A DNA stretch of 5,016 nucleotides, from positions 1-5,016 of the forward strand of contig DJIP01000187.1 of assembly GCA_002433675.1 (NCBI GenBank), written 5' to 3'. Each line of letters starts with the position of its first letter. Position 1 is the first letter of the stretch. Below are positions 1 through 5,016 of this stretch, piece by piece. The position numbers and the translations under genes are program-made. The notes under the pieces are model-generated. The model did no database searches. It was not told the DNA's origin and saw only the letters and a program-made list of their open reading frames with translations. The stretch is from Halomonas halophila. GTDB lineage: Bacteria > Pseudomonadota > Gammaproteobacteria > Pseudomonadales > Halomonadaceae.

Positions 1-344
1 TCGCGGTAGTCGATGGCGATGACTTCATCGCTGTTCTCGTCGGAGATCAGCATGAAGCCACCGCCGCCGATATTGCCCGAACGCGGCTGGGTGACCGCCA
101 GCGCAAAGCCTGCGGTGACGGCGGCGTCCACGGCATTGCCGCCGTTGGCCAGCACCTCTCGGGCCACCTCGGAGGCCAGGAAGTGGCTGGTGGCGACCAT
201 GCCGCGGGTGCTGACCTCAGGATGGAAGCGTTCGCCTTCCAGGATCGCCTGACTGTCGGCCAGCGCCGAGGTCGAGACGAGACCCAGAGCGAGCCCTAGC
301 GCCGAGCCTGCGATTGCCCCGCGCAGGGAGTAGGAGACTGACAT
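1..344 (-). CDS. ggt: Gamma-glutamyltransferase, N-terminal part (partial, cut by the window edge)
   Basis: Gamma-glutamyltranspeptidases cleave glutathione and other gamma-glutamyl compounds in the periplasm and transfer the glutamyl group to water or an amino acid. The visible 114 codons begin with a signal peptide: basic residue at 8, hydrophobic stretch 10-23, and a signal peptidase I type ALA|D site after residue 29. The family signature follows: GGNAVDAAV at 68-76 and GNIGGGGFML at 90-99. The last complete codons read AIDYR at 110-114; this Arg aligns with the substrate-carboxylate-binding Arg in the E. coli enzyme's AIDFRE segment. The self-cleavage site and catalytic Thr lie beyond the left edge, so activity cannot be judged. 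The ATG ending at 344 follows GAGG with 7 bases between. A second ATG 5 bases upstream is out of frame. The gene lies downstream of htpX, probably with its own promoter. Confidence 0.93.
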   Translation of the reverse strand, partial: MSVSYSLRGAIAGSALGLALGLVSTSALADSQAILEGERFHPEVSTRGMVATSHFLASEVAREVLANGGNAVDAAVTAGFALAVTQPRSGNIGGGGFMLISDENSDEVIAIDYR

Positions 345-382
345 GGCATACCCTCGTGTTTTCGGTAGATCGTTGCAGGCCG

Positions 383-398
383 CTGGCCGTGCGGCCAG
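383..398 (-). repeat. Short hairpin in the ggt leader
   Basis: CTGGCC (383-388) and GGCCAG (393-398) form a perfect 6-bp stem around a 4-base loop. It would sit in the 5' leader of ggt mRNA about 40 bases before the start codon if transcription begins near 415. It has no following T-run, so it is not an intrinsic terminator. A role in mRNA stability or attenuation is possible but unsupported. Confidence 0.4.
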
Positions 399-421
399 AA
401 CACCTCGTTGTACGCTGCTTA

Positions 422-450
422 ACTATTGTCGTGACGAGGCGTACGCGCAA
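422..450 (-). promoter_or_regulatory. Candidate sigma-70 promoter for ggt
   Basis: On the minus strand, TTGCGC (450-445) and AATAGT (427-422) are separated by 17 bases. The matches to consensus are only 3/6 and 4/6, so this is a weak candidate. Its support is its position between the htpX terminator hairpin and the ggt start, which would give a leader of about 70 nt. The -35 overlaps an 11-base palindrome, CGCAAATTGCG (446-456), which could be an operator. Confidence 0.3.
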
Positions 451-506
451 ATTGCGAAGCGACCCTGGGTGTGCCGAGAGGAGTAAGTGAAAGCCGGCTC
501 CAACGA

Positions 507-543
507 CAACGCCCCCGCCAGGCAGGGCCGGGCGGGGGCGTTG
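507..543 (-). terminator. Strong GC hairpin, transcription terminator of htpX
   Basis: A perfect 13-bp inverted repeat (507-519 with 531-543, core CGCCCCCGCC/GGCGGGGGCG) encloses an 11-base loop. It starts 21 bases after the htpX stop codon, where a terminator is expected. On the htpX strand the stem is followed by GTTGTCGTT-like sequence with few consecutive Ts, so it is not a textbook intrinsic terminator. It may instead stall polymerase or protect the 3' end. Placement and stem strength make it the likely boundary between htpX and ggt. Confidence 0.75.
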
Positions 544-563
544 CGAGCGCATCAAGTGTGCGC

Positions 564-1463
564 TTACTGGCGGTAGGCGGCTTCCTTCAGCGCGCGGATG
601 CGATCATCCAGCGGCGGGTGGCTGGCAAACAGCTTTTCCATCAGCTTGCGGGTCTGGCCGGTGGTGATGGCGAAGGCAGTCAGGGTGTCCGGCATCTGGT
701 CGGGCATCTGGGTCTCGGCCTTGAGTCGAGCCAGGGCATTGATCATGGCGCCGGAACCGGCGAGCTTGGCCCCGGCGGCGTCGGCGCGGTACTCGCGGAA
801 GCGCGAGAACCAGGCGGCGATCATCGAGGCCAGGATGCCAAACACGATCTCGGCGACCATGACCACGGCGATGTAGCCAAAGAAGCCGAGGCCCTCGTTG
901 TCGTCACGCCGCAGGAAGCTGTCGACCACCTGGGCGACCACCCGGGCGAAGAACATCACGAAGGTGTTGAGCACGCCCTGAATCAGCGCCAGGGTGACCA
1001 TGTCGCCGTTGGCGACGTGGCCGATCTCGTGGGCCAGCACCGCCTTGATTTCTTCGGGCTGCATGCGATTGAGCAGGCCGGCGGACACCGCGACCAGGGC
1101 ATCGTTCTTGTTCCAGCCGGTGGCAAAGGCATTGGACTGCTGGGCCGGGAAGATGCCGACCTCCGGGGTCTTGATGTTGGCTTCGCGGGCCAGCTCGGCG
1201 ACGGTGTCGACCAGCCATTGCTCGGTGGCGTTGGAGGGATTTTCGATGATCACCGTGCCGGTGGAGCGCTTGGCCATCCACTTGGAGATGAACAGCGACA
1301 CCATGGAACCCGCCATGCCGAACACGAAGCAGAAGATCAGCAGGCTGTTGAAGTTGATGCCCTGGGCGTTGAGGTAGGGCTCCACGCCGAGCAGGCGCAG
1401 GGTGATACTCGCCACCAGGATCACCGCCAGGTTGGTGCCCAGGAAGAGCAGGATTCTCATCAT
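564..1463 (-). CDS. htpX: Membrane zinc metalloprotease HtpX
   Basis: HtpX is an inner-membrane M48 peptidase that degrades misfolded membrane proteins alongside FtsH, with its active site facing the cytoplasm. The product is 299 residues (E. coli HtpX is 293). Hydrophobic segments lie near residues 3-22, 38-60, 156-180 and 194-218. The zinc site HEIGH is at 145-149 (His145, catalytic Glu146, His149), and the third ligand is the Glu of FREYRAD near 224. The family C-terminal motif SHPPLDDRI is also present. I place the start at the ATG ending at 1463, giving MMRILLF as in E. coli (MMRIALF). A longer reading from 1472 has only one base between GGAG and ATG, whereas the chosen start has about ten. 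The next codon (1460) is also ATG and could be used. Upstream is a heat-shock type promoter, matching the known sigma-32 control of htpX in E. coli. Confidence 0.97.
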   Translation of the reverse strand: MMRILLFLGTNLAVILVASITLRLLGVEPYLNAQGINFNSLLIFCFVFGMAGSMVSLFISKWMAKRSTGTVIIENPSNATEQWLVDTVAELAREANIKTPEVGIFPAQQSNAFATGWNKNDALVAVSAGLLNRMQPEEIKAVLAHEIGHVANGDMVTLALIQGVLNTFVMFFARVVAQVVDSFLRRDDNEGLGFFGYIAVVMVAEIVFGILASMIAAWFSRFREYRADAAGAKLAGSGAMINALARLKAETQMPDQMPDTLTAFAITTGQTRKLMEKLFASHPPLDDRIRALKEAAYRQ

Positions 1464-1473
1464 TGCCGACATT

Positions 1474-1480
1474 CTCCGTA
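1474..1480 (-). promoter_or_regulatory. Ribosome binding site deciding the htpX start
   Basis: TACGGAG on the minus strand differs from TAAGGAG at one base. It lies 10 bases before the ATG at 1463 but only one base before the in-frame ATG at 1472. This favours the shorter protein. Confidence 0.7.
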
Positions 1481-1530
1481 AGGAAGGAAACCTGCCGAGC
1501 CAATCGGCTCGACGGGAGGAATCAGATGCT

Positions 1531-1560
1531 TAGATAAGCCCTGGAGCGACAAGTTTCAAG
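1531..1560 (-). promoter_or_regulatory. Heat-shock (sigma-32-like) promoter of htpX
   Basis: On the minus strand CTTGAAA (1560-1554) exactly matches the sigma-32 -35 consensus. After a 14-base spacer, GCTTATCT (1539-1532) resembles the sigma-32 -10 CCCCATNT at C, A, T and the final T. The same bases can be read as a sigma-70 promoter: TTGAAA (5/6), 17-base spacer, TATCTA (3/6). Transcription would start near 1524, giving a leader of about 60 nt to the htpX ATG. htpX belongs to the heat-shock regulon in E. coli, which supports the call. The weak point is the poor C-run in the -10. Confidence 0.62.
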
Positions 1561-1571
1561 CGCCCGGGCGC
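1560..1571. repeat. 12-bp GC palindrome touching the htpX -35 element
   Basis: GCGCCCGGGCGC is a perfect palindrome that shares its first base with the -35 hexamer of the candidate htpX promoter. It could be an operator. In GC-rich DNA it could also be chance. No family of regulator is recognised from it. Confidence 0.35.
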
Positions 1572-1590
1572 GGATGACGCTATCACCGTG

Positions 1591-1620
1591 CCAGCGTCGA
1601 GATAGCGGATTCGATGCTGG
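1591..1620 (-). terminator. Imperfect hairpin downstream of alaA, possible terminator
   Basis: CCAGCGTCGA (1591-1600) and TCGATGCTGG (1611-1620) pair over 10 positions with one mismatch around a 10-base loop. The hairpin lies 28 bases past the alaA stop codon, in the gap before the htpX promoter. There is no T-run after it on the alaA strand, so any termination would need Rho or be partial. Confidence 0.4.
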
Positions 1621-1648
1621 CACCCGGCGATGACGTCGGCGTGACCGC

Positions 1649-2878
1649 TTACTGGCGATAGCGCGAGAGGAAGCGGGCGAAGCGATCCAGGGCGTCGCCG
1701 AGCTGATCGGCCCAGGGCAACGTGACGATGCGCACGTGGTCCGGGTCGGGCCAGTTGAAGGCGGTACCCTGGACCAGCAGGATCTTCTCCTGCAGCAGCA
1801 GGTCCAGCACCAGTTGCTGGTCGTCCTGGATATTGAAGACCTTGGGGTCCAGGCGCGGAAAGGCGTAGAGCGCGCCCTTGGGCGTGGTGCAGCTGACCCC
1901 TGGGATGGCGTTGAGCTTTTCCACCGTGATGTCGCGCTGGGCCAGCAGGCGCCCGCCGGGCAGGATCAGGTCGTTGATCGACTGGTAGCCCCCCAGTGCG
2001 GTCTGGATGGCGTGCTGGGCGGGCACATTGGCGCACAGGCGCATCGAGGCCAGCATGGTCAGGCCCTGGATAAAGTCGTTGGCGCGCTGGCGTGCCACCG
2101 CCCCGGACAGGGTCATCCAGCCGCTGCGAAAGCCGGCGCAGCGGTAGCTCTTGGACAGACCGTTCATGGTCACCACCAGCTGGTCTTCGCTGGCCAGTGC
2201 CCCGGTGGCCACGTGCACGGTGTCGTCGTAGAGGATCTTGTCGTAGATCTCGTCGGAGAACACCACCAGGTTGTGCTCACGGGCGATGTCGAGCAGCTCG
2301 CGCAGCACCTCGGGGGGATAGACCGCCCCGGTGGGGTTGTTGGGGTTGATGATGACGATGGCGCGGGTGTGGCTGGTCACCTTGGCGCGGATATCGTCCA
2401 TCGCCGGCGCCCAGTCGGCCTGTTCGTCGCACAGATAATGTACGCCACGCCCGCCGGACAGGTTCACCGCAGCGGTCCATAGCGGGTAGTCGGGGGCCGG
2501 GATCAGCACCTCGTCGCCGTCGTTGAGCAGCGCCTGCATGGCCATCACGATCAGCTCGGAGACGCCGTTGCCGATGTAGATGTCCTCGATACCTACGCCA
2601 GGGATCTCCTTGCGCTGGCACTCCTGCATGATCGCCTTGCGCGCCGAGTAGAGACCCTTGGAGTCGCAGTAGCCCTGGGCGGTGGGTAGATTGCGCATCA
2701 CGTCCTGCAGGATCTCTTCCGGCGCCTCGAAGCCAAACGGCGCCGGGTTGCCGATATTGAGCTTGAGGATGCGCTGTCCTTCGTCCTCCAGCCGCTTGGC
2801 GTGCTCGAGCACGGGCCCGCGGATGTCGTAGCAGACGTTGTCGAGCTTGTGAGACTTGGAAAGGGTGGGCGTGTCCAT
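1649..2878 (-). CDS. alaA: Alanine aminotransferase AlaA (PLP-dependent, class I)
   Basis: AlaA (formerly YfbQ) interconverts pyruvate and glutamate with alanine and 2-oxoglutarate in the cytoplasm, the main route to alanine in E. coli. The 409-residue product closely follows the 405-residue E. coli protein, with shared stretches such as NVCYDIRGPV (14-23), LNIGNPAPFGF (40-50), QGYCDSKGLYSARKAIM (68-84) and NVPAQHAIQTALGGYQS (284-300). Fold-type I PLP residues are visible: NPNNPTG at 178-184, DEIY at 209-212 (Asp209 on the cofactor ring nitrogen), the PLP lysine Lys243 in NGLSKSYR, Arg251 for the phosphate, and Arg383 in HVRIVTLP for the substrate carboxylate. The start matches the E. coli N-terminus, but the Shine-Dalgarno is poor (GCGAG about 9 bases upstream). 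No clear promoter is seen in the 108-base gap after rbgA, so co-transcription with rbgA is possible. Confidence 0.95.
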   Translation of the reverse strand: MDTPTLSKSHKLDNVCYDIRGPVLEHAKRLEDEGQRILKLNIGNPAPFGFEAPEEILQDVMRNLPTAQGYCDSKGLYSARKAIMQECQRKEIPGVGIEDIYIGNGVSELIVMAMQALLNDGDEVLIPAPDYPLWTAAVNLSGGRGVHYLCDEQADWAPAMDDIRAKVTSHTRAIVIINPNNPTGAVYPPEVLRELLDIAREHNLVVFSDEIYDKILYDDTVHVATGALASEDQLVVTMNGLSKSYRCAGFRSGWMTLSGAVARQRANDFIQGLTMLASMRLCANVPAQHAIQTALGGYQSINDLILPGGRLLAQRDITVEKLNAIPGVSCTTPKGALYAFPRLDPKVFNIQDDQQLVLDLLLQEKILLVQGTAFNWPDPDHVRIVTLPWADQLGDALDRFARFLSRYRQ

Positions 2879-2895
2879 GGCGCGGGTCTCGCTGG

Positions 2896-2924
2896 GTCCG
2901 TGTGTCCGTGCCCGCCGTGGCGGG
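2896..2924. repeat. Small repeats in the rbgA-alaA gap
   Basis: Two copies of GTCCGTGT/C lie in tandem at 2896-2903 and 2904-2911. They are followed by CCCGCCGTGGCGGG (2911-2924), which can fold into a 5-bp stem with a 4-base loop. There is no T-run, so a terminator after rbgA is not supported. The hairpin lies about 30-45 bases before the alaA ATG and could affect its leader. Confidence 0.35.
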
Positions 2925-2986
2925 AGTGTCGTTGTTGGTGAGTCCTGTCGATGCGATGTCGGGGCGACGGTGGCCGGGCGTGCGGC

Positions 2987-4021
2987 CTAGTCGTCGCTCG
3001 ACGCTTCGCCCTGGCCGCCCTGGTGAGGTGCTGCCTTCGAGGCGCCTTCTGCGACATCCTGCGAGCCGTCTTCCGAGGCATCGTCTGCGGCCTCGACGGC
3101 GGCTTCCTCAGGCGCCGGGATGTCCTCCGGGGTCTCCAGGGTCAGGCGCCCGAGCTTGCCGTCACGCAGTTCGTGCAACAGCACCTCGCTGCCGCGGTGC
3201 AGGTCGATCTCGCCACCGGCGCGCAGGCCACCGCGCTTGGCGGCGATCTCGGCGAGGATGGCGTGGCCGTCGAAGCCGGCCAGCGCCATCAGGTCCGGGC
3301 GAGCGTCTCCGTCGGCCTCGACCTTGTCGGCGTCGGGATTGGCCTCGTAGGCCGGCAGCGCCTTGAGTTTATAGCGTGCCTTGAGCGCCTCTGGATAGCG
3401 TTTGGCCAGCTCGGCGGCGGTGATCAGGGCCACATCGACATAGTCGATGGCGGTATCGCGGATGGCGCCGCTGGCCGCCAGACGATAGGCACTGGCCTGA
3501 TCCTCGATCTTTGGCCACAGCACGCCCGGGGTGTCGGTCAGCGCCACGCGACCCTGGATGCGTACCTTCTGCTGGCGCTTTGTCACCGCCGGTTCGTTAC
3601 CGGTCTTGGCGATGGTGCGTCCCGCCAGACCATTGATCAGCGTCGATTTGCCGACATTGGGGATGCCCATCACCATCACCCGCACGTCGCGGTCGGCACG
3701 CACCTGGCCAGCCAGTTCATGGCACAGCTTGGGAATGCGCTTGAGCTCGCGGGTATTGGTGGTGGTCACCGCCAGGGCGCGGGTGTCGGGCTGGGCGTCG
3801 AAGTGGGCGGTCCAGGCGCGGGTACCCTCAGGATCGGCCAGGTCGGCTCGGGACAGGATCTTCAGTACCGGCTTGTGGCGGGTCAGGCTCGCCAGCATCG
3901 GATTGGCACTGGAATAGGGCAGGCGCGCGTCCAGCACCTCGATGACCACGTCGATTTCCGGCAGCGCCTCGAGAATCTGGCGTCGCGCCTTGTTCATGTG
4001 TCCCGGAAACCAGCCCAGCAT
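2987..4021 (-). CDS. rbgA: Ribosome biogenesis GTPase, YlqF/RbgA family
   Basis: RbgA-type GTPases act in late assembly of the 50S ribosomal subunit; the role here is inferred from the family. The 344-residue protein opens with the family motif WFPGHM (4-9). Its G motifs are in circularly permuted order: the G4 position first (SRAD, 57-60), then the G1 P-loop GIPNVGKST (119-127), the switch I Thr in GNEPAVTKRQQ (Thr147), and G3 DTPG (163-166). The C-terminal helical RNA-binding region follows to about 295. The canonical G4 is NKxD, so SRAD has lost both Asn and Lys. The last 45-50 residues are an acidic, Ala/Glu/Asp-rich tail, making it longer than B. subtilis RbgA (about 280). Start: AGGAG lies 6 bases before the ATG. 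It sits 108 bases upstream of alaA and 271 bases after msrB. Confidence 0.93.
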   Translation of the reverse strand: MLGWFPGHMNKARRQILEALPEIDVVIEVLDARLPYSSANPMLASLTRHKPVLKILSRADLADPEGTRAWTAHFDAQPDTRALAVTTTNTRELKRIPKLCHELAGQVRADRDVRVMVMGIPNVGKSTLINGLAGRTIAKTGNEPAVTKRQQKVRIQGRVALTDTPGVLWPKIEDQASAYRLAASGAIRDTAIDYVDVALITAAELAKRYPEALKARYKLKALPAYEANPDADKVEADGDARPDLMALAGFDGHAILAEIAAKRGGLRAGGEIDLHRGSEVLLHELRDGKLGRLTLETPEDIPAPEEAAVEAADDASEDGSQDVAEGASKAAPHQGGQGEASSDD

Positions 4022-4067
4022 CTCGTTCTCCTGCCTTCTCTAAAGGGTGTTGCGCAAATGGCTCCCC

Positions 4068-4096
4068 ATCTTATGGAAATGCGAGGCAAATGTCGC
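4068..4096 (-). promoter_or_regulatory. Candidate promoter for rbgA
   Basis: On the minus strand GCGACA (4096-4091) and TAAGAT (4073-4068) are 17 bases apart, each matching the sigma-70 consensus at 4/6. A leader of about 40 nt would follow. The -35 falls inside the last unit (on this strand) of the 22-bp array. The candidate is supported by position more than by sequence. Confidence 0.3.
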
Positions 4097-4170
4097 GAGC
4101 GGTGGATGACAAGGTCGCAGATGATGGAGGGCAGGGTCGCACGCGGTGGGAGGCGAGGTCGCAAGGGCCG
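4083..4170. repeat. Degenerate 22-bp tandem array between msrB and rbgA
   Basis: Four related units recur at an exact 22-base period. The best-conserved part is (A/G)GGTCGCA, seen at 4112-4119, 4134-4141 and 4156-4163, with a diverged fourth copy ATGTCGCG at 4090-4097. Each is preceded by a purine-rich GAGGCA-like stretch (from 4083, 4105, 4127 and 4149). The 7 or so bases between cores vary. The period is not a multiple of three and no convincing gene covers it. It lies after the msrB terminator and before rbgA, overlapping the likely rbgA promoter region. Twenty-two bases is about two helical turns, so the cores face the same side of the DNA, as for arrays of regulator sites. A decayed minisatellite is the plain alternative. 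Confidence 0.65.
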
Positions 4171-4174
4171 GGCG

Positions 4175-4209
4175 ATAAAAGCGCCAGGCCCGCCGAGAAA
4201 CACCTGGCG
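4175..4209 (-). terminator. Intrinsic terminator of msrB
   Basis: On the msrB strand CGCCAGG (4209-4203) pairs perfectly with CCTGGCG (4188-4182) over 7 bp, with a 14-base loop, and is followed at once by CTTTTAT (4181-4175). This is an intrinsic terminator arrangement about 85 bases after the msrB stop. A second hairpin, GCCCGCCG/CGGCGGGC (4215-4208 with 4195-4188), is interleaved with it and cannot form as a simple stem at the same time. Confidence 0.7.
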
Positions 4210-4292
4210 GCGGGCACCGGGGCTTGCAACGAGGAGGGAAGGGGCAAGGGGAGAGAGACGTCTGGGGCGTAGGCCAGGGGATGGCGCAACGC

Positions 4293-4691
4293 CTACTCCC
4301 CCTCATGAAAGTCGATGGCCAGCGAGTTGATGCAGAAGCGCTCTCCGGTGCTGGTCGGCCCGTCGGGGAACACATGGCCCAGGTGGGCATCGCAGCGATG
4401 GCAGGTGACCTCGATGCGGTGCATGCCGTGGCTGGTGTCCTCGTGGCGCTGCACGCTTTCGCAGGACAGCGGGCGGTCGAAGCTGGGCCAGCCGCAGCCA
4501 GCGTCGAACTTGTGCTCGTTTTCAAACAAGGGGGCGTTGCAGCACACGCAGTGATAGATGCCGTGCACCTCGGTGATCTGGTAGTCACCGGTAAAGGGAC
4601 GTTCCGTGCCTTTTTCGCGGGTGACGTGGTACTGCTCCGGGGTAAGCTGCTCTCGCCATTCGGCGTCGGACTTCTCGATCTTCTTGCGCAT
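4293..4691 (-). CDS. msrB: Peptide-methionine (R)-S-oxide reductase MsrB
   Basis: MsrB reduces the R epimer of methionine sulfoxide in proteins, using thioredoxin, and so repairs oxidative damage in the cytoplasm (no signal peptide is seen). The 132-residue product is close in length to E. coli MsrB (137) and covers the single SelR domain. Zinc is held by two CxxC pairs, Cys48/Cys51 in CVCC and Cys97/Cys100 in CHRC. The catalytic cysteine is Cys120 in GERFCINS, and Cys66 in GCGWPSF is at the usual resolving position. HGMHRIE (88-94) and [12 protein letters not shown] (101-112) are further family motifs. It is MsrB only, not fused to MsrA. The ATG at 4691 follows GGGAG by 7 bases. An intrinsic terminator follows the gene. 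Its promoter is not evident in the gap shared with the divergent tRNA gene. Confidence 0.97.
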   Translation of the reverse strand: MRKKIEKSDAEWREQLTPEQYHVTREKGTERPFTGDYQITEVHGIYHCVCCNAPLFENEHKFDAGCGWPSFDRPLSCESVQRHEDTSHGMHRIEVTCHRCDAHLGHVFPDGPTSTGERFCINSLAIDFHEGE

Positions 4692-4934
4692 GGACGGTCT
4701 CCCGTGACGTTCGGTCGAGGCTTGCGCATCGTGGTTCGCGTCGATGCGGCACCCACGACTGCATCAAAGTCGCAGCCTCGGTATTCAAGCTAAGACGTTT
4801 GCTGCAGTTTGACCAACTCCTGCGTTCCACGATGCAGGGGAGGGTGGCTGAAGCGTCGATGGAGAGCGAATGCGTATAGAAAGAGCCTATATAGAGAAGG
4901 GCGCTGAATCGAGCAGGAAATCCTTCAGCCGGGG
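4692..4934. other. Intergenic region upstream of msrB, no gene found
   Basis: This stretch separates msrB from the divergent tRNA promoter. I find no credible coding sequence: the one open frame crossing it overlaps msrB and matches nothing recognisable. No clear sigma-70 promoter for msrB was found. It holds several inverted repeats (described separately at 4725-4748), a further 6-bp pair GCTGAA/TTCAGC (4903-4908 with 4924-4929), and a short AT-rich patch with two TATAGA copies 15 bases apart (4875 and 4890). Confidence 0.6.
4725..4748 (-). repeat. Inverted repeat in the msrB upstream region
   Basis: CGCATCG (4725-4731) and CGATGCG (4742-4748) form a perfect 7-bp stem with a 10-base loop, 34 to 57 bases before the msrB start. 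GATGC (4743-4747) can instead pair with GCATC (4761-4765), giving an alternative stem. A related inverted copy, CCACGATGC, lies at 4827-4835. It may be an operator or an mRNA leader structure; neither is shown. Confidence 0.45.
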
Positions 4935-4970
4935 TTGACACTTTTGAGGGTGCTCAGTAACATACGCGCC
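4935..4970 (+). promoter_or_regulatory. Stable-RNA promoter for the tRNA gene
   Basis: A perfect TTGACA (4935-4940) is followed by a 17-base spacer and TAACAT (4958-4963), a 4/6 match to TATAAT. The next bases, ACGCGCC (4964-4970), are a GC-rich discriminator of the kind associated with stringent, ppGpp-sensitive control of tRNA and rRNA promoters. Transcription would begin about 25 bases before the mature tRNA. CCTCG/CGAGG (4972-4976 with 4985-4989) could form a small leader hairpin removed with the 5' leader by RNase P. Confidence 0.8.
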
Positions 4971-4996
4971 ACCTCGAGATGAGACGAGGCGGATGC

Positions 4997-5016
4997 GTCC
5001 CATTCGTCTAGTGGTC
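4997..5016 (+). tRNA. tRNA-Glu, first 20 bases (cut by the window edge)
   Basis: GTCCCATTCGTCTAGTGGTC reads as the 5' acceptor strand (GTCCCAT, 4997-5003), the linker TC, and the D-stem GTCT with A14 and the G-rich D-loop. This is the start of gammaproteobacterial tRNA-Glu (E. coli begins GTCCCCTTCGTCTAG). The anticodon is outside the window, so the identity rests on this 5' sequence. The strong upstream promoter supports a real stable-RNA gene; further tRNAs may follow in the same transcript. Confidence 0.85.

Noticed and set aside
471..1481. Long plus-strand open frame (336 codons) opposite htpX
   Set aside because: It runs antisense to a clear HtpX with intact zinc motif. The product is rich in Gly, His, Asp and Gln with no recognisable domain, as expected of a GC-rich shadow frame.
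553..1660. htpX and alaA share the same last bases (CGCTTACTGGCG on the plus strand at both stops)
   Set aside because: Both proteins end in YRQ followed by TAA. A 12-base match somewhere in 5 kb is expected about once by chance.
1736..2482. Plus-strand open frame (248 codons) opposite alaA
   Set aside because: It is antisense to a gene aligned end to end with E. coli AlaA, has Val/Gly/His/Gln-rich low-complexity composition, and shows no domain.
2951..4330. Very long plus-strand open frame (459 codons) opposite rbgA
   Set aside because: It covers the whole of the well-supported GTPase gene and the 22-bp array in the opposite sense. It has no family motifs, and its length is explained by high GC.
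4683..4729. ATGCGCAAG repeated 38 bases upstream of the msrB start, possible alternative start
   Set aside because: The distance is not a multiple of three, so it is out of frame, and the GGGAG ribosome binding site favours the start at 4691.
4040..4756. Minus-strand frame overlapping msrB (238 codons)
   Set aside because: It overlaps MsrB in another frame, crosses its terminator and the repeat array, and has Pro/Ser/Thr/Ala/Arg-biased composition without motifs.
4585..4941. Minus-strand frame (118 codons) starting in the tRNA promoter
   Set aside because: It begins inside the tRNA promoter, overlaps the msrB N-terminus, and has no recognisable domain.

Overview
The window reads as a piece of chromosome from a GC-rich gammaproteobacterium. 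The encoded proteins look most like those of Halomonas and its relatives, with close resemblance to the E. coli AlaA, MsrB and HtpX proteins. The acidic tail on the RbgA-type GTPase fits a moderate halophile. The genus is an inference from protein character; no marker gene here is complete enough to settle it.

Five protein genes lie on the minus strand. In order of transcription (right to left) they are msrB (methionine-R-sulfoxide reductase), rbgA/ylqF (circularly permuted ribosome-assembly GTPase), alaA (PLP-dependent alanine aminotransferase), htpX (membrane zinc protease) and ggt (gamma-glutamyltransferase, only its N-terminal 114 residues, running off the left edge). The last 20 bases on the right are the start of a plus-strand tRNA, most likely tRNA-Glu, divergent from msrB and preceded by a strong promoter with a perfect TTGACA.

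The genes are separated by real intergenic regions (about 100 to 270 bp), so most are probably transcribed separately rather than as one operon. Visible signals are an intrinsic terminator after msrB, a 13-bp perfect GC-rich hairpin after htpX, and a heat-shock (sigma-32) type promoter before htpX. Between the msrB terminator and rbgA lies a degenerate array of four units with an exact 22-bp period.

By function the block is a housekeeping and stress neighbourhood: repair of oxidised methionine (MsrB), membrane protein quality control (HtpX), ribosome maturation (RbgA), alanine/glutamate exchange (AlaA) and periplasmic glutathione breakdown (Ggt). No mobile element, CRISPR array, phage gene or new defence system is visible. 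The most unusual features are non-coding: the 22-bp phased array and the interleaved hairpins in the msrB-rbgA gap.
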